DNA of 64,000 bases from assembly GCF_900100155.1 (NCBI RefSeq), contig NZ_FMTP01000001.1, forward strand, positions 248,001-312,000. Reading direction: 5' to 3'. Made by a program: the position numbers and the translations under genes. A model generated the notes under the pieces. The model saw only the letters and a list, made by a program, of their open reading frames with translations. It did not search any database and had not been told where the DNA came from. Positions 57,281-64,000 of this stretch are shown in pieces (position 1 is the first letter of the stretch; each line of letters begins with the position of its first letter). The DNA comes from Ancylobacter rudongensis (GTDB lineage Bacteria > Pseudomonadota > Alphaproteobacteria > Rhizobiales > Xanthobacteraceae).

Positions 57281-57652
57281 TCAGCGCCAGCGGAAGCGCC
57301 GCTCGCGGCAAAGCTGGCCGACAAGGCATTGGGGCGTGTCGCGGGTGGCGATCCAGGCCGGCTTGGAACGCTTGGAGGTGCAATAGCCGGCATCAGTGAC
57401 GAAGCGGTCATAGAGGTTGGGCCCGGTACCGATGACCACCGCCCCCTCGCGCTGCACGAGCGCCTGCGCCTGCGCGCAGCTCATGCCGAGCGAGTTCGGC
57501 CGCGCCTGCGCGGAGGCGGGCAGGGACAGGCCGAAAAAGGCGGCAAGAGCCGCCGCCAGCCAGGCGGAGGTGCAGGCGGCGGGATTCGCGGCAGGAAACG
57601 CAGCAGGAAGCGCTGGCAGAAAGCCGGAGGTGAAGGAGGGGGCATGCATCAT
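57281..57652 (-). CDS. Secreted cysteine-containing protein of unknown function
   Basis: A 123-residue protein with an unusually long N-terminal region before the hydrophobic signal segment ('AWLAAALAAFFGLSLPASAQ'), so the true start may be further in. The mature part 'MSCAQAQALVQREGAVVIGT', 'YDRFVTDAGYC' and 'CLVGQLC' has four to five cysteines in a pattern I recall from conserved Rhizobiales hypothetical proteins. Probably periplasmic with disulfides. Function unknown. Confidence 0.75.
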   Translation of the reverse strand: MMHAPSFTSGFLPALPAAFPAANPAACTSAWLAAALAAFFGLSLPASAQARPNSLGMSCAQAQALVQREGAVVIGTGPNLYDRFVTDAGYCTSKRSKPAWIATRDTPQCLVGQLCRERRFRWR

Positions 57653-57830
57653 CGGGCCTCGTCGTTTCTGTCTCCATCGGCGGAGCGTCGCCCTCGAAAT
57701 GACGTCGGGGTGCCCAACGTCAAGGGCGGGCGTAGCCGGAGCCGATCACACCAGCGCGCGTTGCCGCTGCCTCAAGGCCCATGCGACCGAGCGGCGTCCG
57801 GCGGTTCCGGATGAGAGTTTGAAAAGACTG

Positions 57831-58109
57831 GTGGGCCCGGTAGGCCGACCCGTCGCAAGAAGTGACAATGGCTTAGGTTCGGTCGGGACAAAAGAAGAAC
57901 ATAGGGTTTCCGGTAGCGATACAACCTGCCGCGTCCCACTTTCGCGAGCTCCGACACGGCCCTGCGGCACGGTTTATGACGGGCGGGAACGGCTGGGCTC
58001 TCTCGAGAGCGTCGCCTGCAGCTTCCGTGCCCTGGACGCCGAGGGTGAGGCGCTCGGCACCTTCCCCTCATTGAGAGCTGCCATGACCGCCGTGGGGCGG
58101 GGCCGATGA
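57831..58109 (+). CDS. Small element-borne protein, 5' end unclear (possibly truncated)
   Basis: The last 46 codons ('VYDGRERLGSLESVACSFRA', 'GEALGTFPSLRAAMTAVG') look like a small rhizobial phage/plasmid protein that normally begins just before VYDG. No ATG, GTG or TTG lies there; the nearest in-frame GTG is at 57831, without a Shine-Dalgarno. The stop overlaps the next gene (ATGA), which supports expression. It may be a 5'-truncated gene at the left end of the element. Confidence 0.4.
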   Translation: MGPVGRPVARSDNGLGSVGTKEEHRVSGSDTTCRVPLSRAPTRPCGTVYDGRERLGSLESVACSFRALDAEGEALGTFPSLRAAMTAVGRGR

Positions 58110-58876
58110 GCGCAGTTGCGGTCGTCGAGACCTTCCGCGTCGCCATTAGTCAGGCGAGCGGGGGCGCCGAGCTGGATCGCCTGACAGCGGCGATCTGGCG
58201 GCAGAATCTGGCGGGCGCCTTGTCGGATGACGATGCCAACGGGCTAGCCATGCTCGCCAGCGCCAAGCGCAAGCCAGTTGACGAACCGCGCCGGGCGTCA
58301 GTCCCCGTCGATCTGAGCCGGTTCAAGCCGCGCCGGCGCCAGACCTCGCCAGACCGGGAGGCGTCCAAGAGGCGGCGCCGTGGTCTCGCCCGATCCGCGC
58401 CCATGCCGGCGGCGCTGGCAAGCCTGTTCACCGAAAGCGAGAGCGCGGCGCTCGCCATCGTCGCCGGCGAGGTGAAGCACCATGGCGCGTGTGAGCTGCC
58501 GATCGACAAGCTCGCGGCGCTCGCCGGGGTGTGCCGGACTTCGGCACAGAATGCGCTGCACGAGGCCCGCCGGCTCGGGATCATCAAGATCACCCATCGA
58601 CCGCAACGCGGCCGCAAGCATCTGCCGAACCGCGTCGAGATCGTCTCGCCGGAGTGGCGGACGTGGCTGAAGCGTGGGCCGACGGCTCACCGGCCGATAG
58701 GGTCCAAAACGATCTCACAAGGCAAAAATCTGAACCCCACGAAGAGCACAGAGAAGACTGAAAGAGCTCTCTTCAGTTTTGGAGCACAAGCGGCGCTGTC
58801 GCCAGATACCTTGTCTCGCCATAAGTGTGTCGATGTCGCTGACCTGCGAGGTGATGACATCAGCGGCGTGAGATAA
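58106..58876 (+). CDS. Helix-turn-helix protein of the prophage-like element
   Basis: A 256-residue protein. A basic linker ('FKPRRRQTSPDREASKRRRR') separates an N-terminal helical part from a winged-helix region: 'ACELPIDKLAALAGVCRTSA', 'QNALHEARRLGIIKITHRPQ', then 'NRVEIVSPEWRTWLKRG'. This resembles replication-initiation or regulatory HTH proteins found in rhizobial prophages. The C-terminal 60 residues are polar and less GC-rich. It overlaps the preceding gene by four bases. Confidence 0.75.
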   Translation: MSAVAVVETFRVAISQASGGAELDRLTAAIWRQNLAGALSDDDANGLAMLASAKRKPVDEPRRASVPVDLSRFKPRRRQTSPDREASKRRRRGLARSAPMPAALASLFTESESAALAIVAGEVKHHGACELPIDKLAALAGVCRTSAQNALHEARRLGIIKITHRPQRGRKHLPNRVEIVSPEWRTWLKRGPTAHRPIGSKTISQGKNLNPTKSTEKTERALFSFGAQAALSPDTLSRHKCVDVADLRGDDISGVR

Positions 58877-58916
58877 ACTGATAGAAGTAGGTGTCTGTTC
58901 GATCGAGCACGCTGAG

Positions 58917-58936
58917 CGCATAGAATCATCTATGCG
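58917..58936. promoter_or_regulatory. Perfect palindrome over the start of the gene at 58932
   Basis: CGCATAGA and TCTATGCG form an exact 8-base inverted repeat with 4-base spacer; the ATG at 58932 lies in the right arm. A repressor site or translation-masking hairpin is possible. Confidence 0.45.
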
Positions 58937-59261
58937 ATATCAGACCCTCATCAGCGCCTCGGCTCGCCCGACCGCTTCGCCGCATGCCCAGCTGGCGAAC
59001 TGCGCCGTGTTCGGCCTGCCGGACGAGGCATGGGTGTTTGTCGAGGCCGATACGCTGGCTTGGAAGCAATGGCGCCGCTTCTGCCTCCGGGAGATCGGCC
59101 GCGCGCCGGCCGCCGCCTTTGTCTTTGCTTCTCCTCCTGGTCGGACGCCGGGCCGCTATCGCGGTCGTAGCCTGCCGATGCTTCGCCCTCCCGGCGAGAG
59201 CGCGCTGGATCGCATGCGGATCGCCAGCGGCGAGCGCGATGACGACGAGGTGGCGACGTGA
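58932..59261 (+). CDS. Hypothetical phage protein
   Basis: A 109-residue protein with 'CAVFGLPDEAWVFVEADTLA' and a C-terminal 'SALDRMRIASGERDDDEVAT'. No family recognised. It sits between the HTH protein and the portal gene, where phages often encode a terminase subunit, but it has no terminase motif. No clear Shine-Dalgarno; a palindrome covers its start. Confidence 0.55.
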   Translation: MRYQTLISASARPTASPHAQLANCAVFGLPDEAWVFVEADTLAWKQWRRFCLREIGRAPAAAFVFASPPGRTPGRYRGRSLPMLRPPGESALDRMRIASGERDDDEVAT

Positions 59262-59378
59262 CCGGGGGGTGGTCGGCGACTTTGCCGTAGGGGCGCGGGA
59301 CCGCCTGGGGTGGAACGCGCGTGATGCGGGCTAAATAGGGTTTTTCACTATTTATCAATTGGTTAGTAGAGGTCGGAA

Positions 59379-60560
59379 GTGCTTCAGCGGGTCGCGGGAT
59401 GGTTCAGGGAACGCAAGAGCATGGCGGCTCCGGATTCGGAGCTTCAGGCGATGTTCGGCGCGCTGCCCTCCGGCCTGTCTGTTGGAGCGGCTCAGGCCTT
59501 GACCGTGCCGGCCGTACAGTCGGCGATCCGGCTGATCTCGGAAGCGGCGGCCTGCCTCGACCTGAAGGTCATGCGCCGCGTCGGCGATGCCGAGGTTGAG
59601 GCGCCGGATCATCCCGTTGCACGGCTGCTTGCCGATCGACCGAACGACTGGACCAGCGCTTTCGACATCGTCCGCGACATGATCGGCGCCGCACTCGTCA
59701 GCGACAAGGGGTCGCTTGCTCTGGCGAACAAGGTCGACGGGCGCGTGATCGAGCTGGTGCGCTATGAGCCGGCGCACTTCACGGTCGACTATTCCGGCGA
59801 TGGCCGGCTGGAGCCGAGCTTCCGCATCAACAATGTGCCGGTGTCGGCGGACGACGTGGTGCACCTGCGCTCGCCCTTCGCGCGCTGTCCGCTGTCGCTG
59901 GCGGCCGATGCGATCGGCGTGGCCAAGGTGATGGAGCAACACGCCGGCCGGCTGTTCAAGGATGGGGCCCGGCCGTCCGGCGTGATCTCATTCAAGGGAA
60001 AGCTCACCCCGGAGGGTGCGCGGCGGGCCAAGGACGGCTGGAATGCGGCGCACGGCCCCGGCAAATCGGGCGGCACTGCCGTTCTGGATGACGACGCCAA
60101 ATACACCCAGCTCACCCTCGCCAGCACGGATGCCCAGTTCCTCGAGCTGCGCAAATTCCAGATTATCGAGGTCGCCCGCGCCTTCCGCGTGCCGCCGAGC
60201 ATGCTCTACGAATTGGACCGCGCCACTTGGTCCAACTCCGAGCAGATGGGCAAGGAGTTCCTGACCTACTCGCTGGAGCCCTGGTTGCGGGCGCTCGAGG
60301 GCGCATTGCGCCGGGCGCTGTTCACGCCGGAAGAGCGGCACGAGTACCGCATGGCCTTCGATCGTGACGACCTTACCCGCGCCAGCCTGACCGAGCGCGC
60401 CACGGCCATTTCCTCGCTGATCTCGGCGCGGGTTCTCAACTCCAATGAGGGCCGCGACTGGCTCGACCTGCCGCCACGCGCCGGCGGCGAGGAATACGCC
60501 AATCCCAACGTCACCGTGACCACCCGCACCACCGGGCCGGCGCGCCGCGAGGAAGACTGA
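59379..60560 (+). CDS. HK97-family phage portal protein
   Basis: A 393-residue portal that would form the dodecameric DNA-entry ring of the capsid. Typical blocks: 'TVPAVQSAIRLISEAAACLD', 'HPVARLLADRPNDWTSAFDI', 'PLSLAADAIGVAKVMEQHAG', 'FQIIEVARAFRVPPSMLYEL' and 'EFLTYSLEPWLRALEGALRR'. The start is GTG with GAGG eight bases upstream. Its stop overlaps the protease ATG by one base. No terminase gene precedes it. Confidence 0.93.
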   Translation: MLQRVAGWFRERKSMAAPDSELQAMFGALPSGLSVGAAQALTVPAVQSAIRLISEAAACLDLKVMRRVGDAEVEAPDHPVARLLADRPNDWTSAFDIVRDMIGAALVSDKGSLALANKVDGRVIELVRYEPAHFTVDYSGDGRLEPSFRINNVPVSADDVVHLRSPFARCPLSLAADAIGVAKVMEQHAGRLFKDGARPSGVISFKGKLTPEGARRAKDGWNAAHGPGKSGGTAVLDDDAKYTQLTLASTDAQFLELRKFQIIEVARAFRVPPSMLYELDRATWSNSEQMGKEFLTYSLEPWLRALEGALRRALFTPEERHEYRMAFDRDDLTRASLTERATAISSLISARVLNSNEGRDWLDLPPRAGGEEYANPNVTVTTRTTGPARREED

Positions 60561-61063
60561 TGGAACGCGCCTTCATCGAGACCAAGGTGCTCGCCGACGA
60601 TAGCGGCCTGATCTCCGGCCTGGCGTGGAAGTTCGGCGCACCCGATCGCATCGGCGACTGGATCGAGCCGGGCGCCTTCAAGGGGCTGAAGCTGCCGCTG
60701 CCGATGCTGTTCGGTCACGACCTCAATGATCCCGTCGGCGCCTGGGACCGCATCGAGGAGAAGGCGGACGGGCTGCACGTCTCCGGCCGGCTGCTGGTCG
60801 ATGAGGTGGCCCGCGCCCGCGAGGTCCGCGCGCTGGTGAAGGCCGGCGCCGTGCGCGGCCTGTCCATCGGCTTCGTCACCAAGAAGGCCACGGCCCGCAC
60901 CGGCGGCGGGCGCACCATCAAGGCGCTTGAGCTGTTCGAGGTGTCGCTGGTGAGCGCGCCCATGCACCCCGGCGCGAAGGTCACTTCGGCCAAGTCCGCA
61001 GCGGGCGCTCTCGCCCTCGCCGACATCATCCGCCGCGCTGATGCGGCCATTCGAGGAAGCTGA
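60560..61063 (+). CDS. HK97-family prohead protease
   Basis: A 167-residue protease that matures the capsid. The conserved His is in 'LPMLFGHDLNDPVGAW' and the Ser in 'GAVRGLSIGFVTKKA'; 'LELFEVSLVSAPMHPGA' is a family hallmark. Located between portal and capsid genes as in HK97. Confidence 0.93.
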   Translation: MERAFIETKVLADDSGLISGLAWKFGAPDRIGDWIEPGAFKGLKLPLPMLFGHDLNDPVGAWDRIEEKADGLHVSGRLLVDEVARAREVRALVKAGAVRGLSIGFVTKKATARTGGGRTIKALELFEVSLVSAPMHPGAKVTSAKSAAGALALADIIRRADAAIRGS

Positions 61064-61065
61064 CG

Positions 61066-62268
61066 ATGAAGCATACCTATCTGCATGCGCTGGCGCCCGG
61101 CGCGGTCGTCCTGAAGGGTGAGAACGACGATCCGAATGAGATCGTCACCAAGGCGATCGGCGATCTCACCAAGACCGTCACCGATGGCCAGAAGTCGCTC
61201 GGCGACCGCATCACGGCGCTGGAGGGCAAGGGCGCCAAGCCGGACAACAAGAAGGACGATCCGGCGGCGAAGCTCAATGAGCGGCTCGACAAGATCGAGG
61301 CGAAGATGAACCGGCCGGGCGGCACCGAGACCAAGGGCGAGCCGAGCGTCGAGCAGAAGGCCTTCGGCGCCTATATGCGCCATGGCGATCGCGCCCCCGA
61401 TGCCGAGCTGAAGGTGCTCACCGTCTCCAGCGACACGCAGGGCGGCTATCTCGCGCCGACCGAGATGTCGGCGGAGTTCATCCGCGACCTGGTGGAGTTC
61501 TCGCCGATCCGCACCCTCGCCACCGTCCGCACGACGGTTGCACCGGCGGTCAGCTATCCCAAACGCACCGGCATCACCAACGCCAAGTGGAAGGGCGAGA
61601 CGCAGGCGCAGGAGGGCAGCGAACCGGCCTTCGGTCAGGTTGAGATCCCGATCCGCGAGGTGAACACCTATGTCGACGTGAGCAACCAGCTGCTCGCCGA
61701 CAGCGGCGGCGTCGCTGAGGCGGAGGTGCGGCTCGCCCTCGCGGAAGACTTCGGCCAGAAGGAAGGCCTCGCCTTCGTCTCCGGCAATGGCGTGCTCCAG
61801 CCGGAAGGGCTGCTGACAGCCGCCGGCATTCCCGAGATTCTCAACGGGCACGCGACGCTCCTTTCCGCCGACCAGCTCATCGCCCTCATGCACGCTGTGC
61901 CGCAGGCCTACCGCGTTCGCGGTTCCTGGCTGATGAACGGCGGCACCCTCGCCAAGCTGCGCACCATGAAGGACGGTCAGGGCAATTATCTCTGGCAGCC
62001 GAGCTATCAGGAGGGTCAACCGGAGCGGCTCCTCGGCCGGCCGGTGGTGGAAGCGGTCGACATGCCTGATGTGGCGGCGAACGCCTATCCCGTCCTGTTC
62101 GGCGACTTCGCGACGGCTTACCGGATCGTCGACCGCCTGGCGCTCTCGATCCTCGTCAATCCGTACCTCCGCGCCACCGAAGGCATCACCCGCATTCACG
62201 CCACCCGCCGCACCGGCGCCGGCGTCGTGCAGGCCCGCGCGCTCCGCAAGCTCAAGATGGCGGCCTGA
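61066..62268 (+). CDS. HK97-family major capsid protein
   Basis: A 400-residue capsid protein. The first 100 residues form a charged coiled-coil scaffold (delta) region ('LNERLDKIEAKMNRPGGTET'), then the HK97 fold starts at 'SSDTQGGYLAPTEMSAEFIR'. Further family blocks are 'EDFGQKEGLAFVSGNGVLQP', 'GSWLMNGGTLAKLRTMKDGQ' and 'VLFGDFATAYRIVDRLALSI'. It starts two bases after the protease stop. Confidence 0.94.
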   Translation: MKHTYLHALAPGAVVLKGENDDPNEIVTKAIGDLTKTVTDGQKSLGDRITALEGKGAKPDNKKDDPAAKLNERLDKIEAKMNRPGGTETKGEPSVEQKAFGAYMRHGDRAPDAELKVLTVSSDTQGGYLAPTEMSAEFIRDLVEFSPIRTLATVRTTVAPAVSYPKRTGITNAKWKGETQAQEGSEPAFGQVEIPIREVNTYVDVSNQLLADSGGVAEAEVRLALAEDFGQKEGLAFVSGNGVLQPEGLLTAAGIPEILNGHATLLSADQLIALMHAVPQAYRVRGSWLMNGGTLAKLRTMKDGQGNYLWQPSYQEGQPERLLGRPVVEAVDMPDVAANAYPVLFGDFATAYRIVDRLALSILVNPYLRATEGITRIHATRRTGAGVVQARALRKLKMAA

Positions 62269-62309
62269 CGGTCGCCATTCCCCTTCACGCGCTCACCGGA
62301 GGGCTTTCC

Positions 62310-62741
62310 ATGCGCGACATCATCAGCAACATCGCCGTCGTCGAGGCCGTCCCGCCGGCCGCCTATGGAGCGGACAACACTCCATCGGCGATCGACATCA
62401 AGGGCTTCGACGCCGCCATGCTGGCGATCCACGTCGGTATCGGCGGCATCAGCTTCAACGGCACGAACAAGATCGAGTTCAAGCTGACGCACTCGGATGA
62501 CGATGCGACCTATACCGCCGTCACGATCGACGACGTGCAGGGGCTCGCCAGCGTCGGCGCCGGCGGCATCGTCAAGGCACTGGTCGCCGCCCACGCCGCG
62601 CCCTCGATCACCCGCGTCGGCTATGTCGGAAACAAGCGGTTCCTGAAGCTGCTGGCGGACTTCTCCGGCACGCACGGCACCGCCACGCCGCTCTCGGCCA
62701 CCGTCATCAAGGGCCACGCGCGCGAGCGTCCCGTGGCCTGA
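62310..62741 (+). CDS. Hypothetical phage structural protein
   Basis: A 143-residue protein of beta-rich character: 'DIKGFDAAMLAIHVGIGGIS', 'IEFKLTHSDDDATYTAVTID', 'RFLKLLADFSGTHGTATPLS'. It follows the capsid gene, a position often used for decoration or minor head proteins. I do not recognise the family. Confidence 0.75.
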   Translation: MRDIISNIAVVEAVPPAAYGADNTPSAIDIKGFDAAMLAIHVGIGGISFNGTNKIEFKLTHSDDDATYTAVTIDDVQGLASVGAGGIVKALVAAHAAPSITRVGYVGNKRFLKLLADFSGTHGTATPLSATVIKGHARERPVA

Positions 62742-62898
62742 CCCGTTCGGGCGCCTCCCTCTGAGGGCATGTAGCGGCCTGCCCAACAACGGAAACCCCG
62801 CCTCTCCGGCGCCCCCCTGCCAAACGGGGTTGATGGGAGGCAAGGCGGGGAAGGTCGCGAGCACCAGCCTGCACCCCATAGCAGGCCAAGGGCTCACC

Positions 62899-62930
62899 GG
62901 CGGGCGCAGCGTGAGGCTGCGCCCGCCTTT
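62899..62930 (+). terminator. Hairpin between the capsid cluster and the connector gene
   Basis: GGCGGGCGCAGC pairs exactly with GCTGCGCCCGCC around GTGAG, followed by TTTCATT. It is 18 bases before the connector ATG, so it may limit read-through after abundant capsid transcription. A second, weaker CCCCGCC/GGCGGGG pairing lies at 62796-62850. Confidence 0.65.
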
Positions 62931-62948
62931 CATTCGCGAGGAAATGCC

Positions 62949-63554
62949 ATGCTGACCGTCACCGCGCCTGCGACGACCCGCGATCTCGCCACCCTTGCAG
63001 CGGTGAAAGCCGAGCTCGAGATGGCGCTCGACAGCCAGCATGACGGCTATCTCAATGGCCTCATCACCCAGATGAGCCGCGCGATCGAGAGCTGGTGCGG
63101 GCGCAGCCTAGTGCGCGAGGGCGTCCGCGAGACGATCCACCTGACGGCGCCCGCCGAGGCGCTGGTCCTGACGCGCTTCCCCGTCTCGGAAATCGTCTCC
63201 GTCACCACGGAGGCGAACACCCTGGCGCCCTCGCTTTATGAGGCCGATGCCGGCCCCGGCACGCTCTACCGCCTCACCACCTCCGGCGCCCGGTCCATCT
63301 GGTCGCCGGGCCGCGTCTTGGTGGACTACACCGCCGGCTTCCTCCCGGCGGGTGAGGCGCGCGATCTTCCGCCCGATATCGAGCGCGCGGCCATTCTCGC
63401 GGTGCGGAATGCCTTCCTGACGCGCGGCCGCGACCAGACGGTGCGCAGCGACGACGTCGAGGGCATCGGCTCCTTCTCCTATGGCATGACCTCGGCGCTT
63501 CCCGCTGATGTCACCGAGCTCCTGGCGCCGTATCGGCTGCCGGGCTTCGCGTGA
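62949..63554 (+). CDS. Phage head-tail connector protein (gp6-like)
   Basis: A 201-residue protein. 'LAAVKAELEMALDSQHDGYL', 'QMSRAIESWCGRSLVREGVR', 'PVSEIVSVTTEANTLAPSLY' and 'RVLVDYTAGFLP' followed by 'DLPPDIERAAILAVRNAFLT' match the head-tail adaptor family that binds below the portal. Confidence 0.88.
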   Translation: MLTVTAPATTRDLATLAAVKAELEMALDSQHDGYLNGLITQMSRAIESWCGRSLVREGVRETIHLTAPAEALVLTRFPVSEIVSVTTEANTLAPSLYEADAGPGTLYRLTTSGARSIWSPGRVLVDYTAGFLPAGEARDLPPDIERAAILAVRNAFLTRGRDQTVRSDDVEGIGSFSYGMTSALPADVTELLAPYRLPGFA

Positions 63555-63561
63555 GGGCGCC

Positions 63562-63942
63562 ATGCCGATCCGGGCACCACGCATCTGCGGCTGCGGCCAT
63601 CGCATCGCCTCGGGCGAGCACTGCCCCTGCCAACGCAAGCGCAAGGCTGAACAGGACCAGCGTCGACCGCCGGCGCGGGAGCGCGGCTATGACAGCAAGT
63701 GGGACCGCGAGCGCGCGGCCTTCCTGAAGCTGCATCCGCGTTGCGCCCGGCCGGGCTGCGGCGCGCCGGCCTGCGTCGTCGACCACATCATCCCGCACAA
63801 GGGCGATCAGCGCCTGTTCTGGTCGCGCTCCAACTGGCAGCCGCTCTGCACCTCCTGCCATAGCCGGTGGAAGCAGGCACAGGAGAAGCGCGCCCAGAAT
63901 CGGGGTGAGCAACGGACGGCGCCCCCGTCATGGGAGAGGTGA
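63562..63942 (+). CDS. HNH endonuclease
   Basis: A 126-residue protein with an N-terminal Cys cluster ('ICGCGHRIASGEHCPC'), 'RGYDSKWDRERAAFLKLHP', and the HNH core 'CVVDHIIPHKGDQRLFWSRS' then 'NWQPLCTSCHSRW'. Phage HNH nucleases next to terminase genes assist DNA packaging cleavage; here a P27-type terminase small subunit follows after 5 bases. Confidence 0.93.
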   Translation: MPIRAPRICGCGHRIASGEHCPCQRKRKAEQDQRRPPARERGYDSKWDRERAAFLKLHPRCARPGCGAPACVVDHIIPHKGDQRLFWSRSNWQPLCTSCHSRWKQAQEKRAQNRGEQRTAPPSWER

Positions 63943-63947
63943 TCGCC

Positions 63948-64000
63948 ATGCGTGGCGCCAAGCCCCAACATATCGTTCCGGCTTCCTCGCCGGTGCGCGG
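63948..64000 (+). CDS. Probable P27-family terminase small subunit (5' end only)
   Basis: The final 53 bases open a frame from ATG: MRGAKPQHIVPASSPVR. P27-type small terminases typically begin with 'MRGRKP' or similar, and the HNH neighbour fits. GAGAGGTGATC precedes the ATG. Only 17 codons are visible, so the assignment rests on this start and context. Confidence 0.55.
   Translation, partial: MRGAKPQHIVPASSPVR

Larger units (their letters stand above)
57831..64000. mobile_element. Prophage-like element (left part; continues beyond the window)
   Basis: A run of plus-strand genes with short gaps: small protein, HTH protein, hypothetical, portal, prohead protease, capsid, hypothetical, head-tail connector, HNH endonuclease, terminase small subunit. 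All chromosomal genes just to the left run on the minus strand. No integrase, repressor pair or att repeat is visible, so the left boundary is approximate. Confidence 0.8.

Noticed and set aside
57746..57970. A 74-codon minus-strand frame at the left of the prophage-like element
   Set aside because: No ribosome site; low-complexity product. The plus-strand frame with the VYDGRERLG motif is more convincing.

Overview
The window reads as chromosome from a high-GC alphaproteobacterium of the order Hyphomicrobiales, plausibly near Xanthobacteraceae (Ancylobacter/Starkeya-like). This rests on two Omp25/Omp31-type surface porins, a fused PhaAB antiporter subunit, a likely EcfG-type stress promoter, and Rhizobiales-style intergenic hairpin repeats. 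No rRNA, tRNA or CRISPR array was seen. Genus placement is inference.

Layout. 1-13300 holds core genes: a MarR regulator (cut by the left edge), ilvE, moaE-moaD-pgsA, uvrC, an EamA exporter, an SDR reductase, two porins, a glutathione transferase, a cold-shock protein, rlmJ, a T2 ribonuclease and a secreted protein. 12900-15820 is a probable operon of an isochorismatase-fold amidase (biuret-hydrolase-like), an NCS2-type permease and a cupin, with a perfect palindrome in front. 16098-28780 carries uvrB, a GNAT enzyme, DUF805 and Tim44-like proteins, PEP carboxylase, a PaiB-like protein, a BKACE-family enzyme, an UPF0178 protein behind a small ORF plus terminator-like leader, and gamma-glutamyltransferase.

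28985-40582 is the most integrated system. urtABCDE (urea/short-amide ABC transporter), fmdA (formamidase) and fmdB run left. Divergent from them is an unusual 1140-residue protein joining an NCS1 nucleobase/cation permease, a cysteine-rich module, a histidine kinase and a receiver, followed by an overlapping LuxR-type response regulator. The arrangement suggests a transporter-like sensor controlling amide/urea uptake and hydrolysis. With the amidase-permease operon, the window is rich in nitrogen-scavenging functions.

40601-45076 is an aldehyde-oxidation unit: DUF779 protein, an AcoD/ExaC-type aldehyde dehydrogenase with a near-consensus sigma-54 promoter, and a divergent AcoR-like activator; then a small protein behind a perfect EcfG-type promoter. 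45094-51139 is a complete pha/mrp cation/proton antiporter operon (AB, C, D, E, F, G) with tightly overlapping genes. 51238-57652 holds an XRE regulator, a UvrD-like helicase, secreted small proteins (one HdeA-like), a PhnA/YjdM protein and ilvD.

From about 57.8 kb to the right edge lies a prophage-like element: HTH protein, small hypothetical, HK97-type portal, prohead protease, capsid, a hypothetical, head-tail connector, HNH endonuclease and the first codons of a probable P27-type terminase small subunit. No integrase is visible inside the window.
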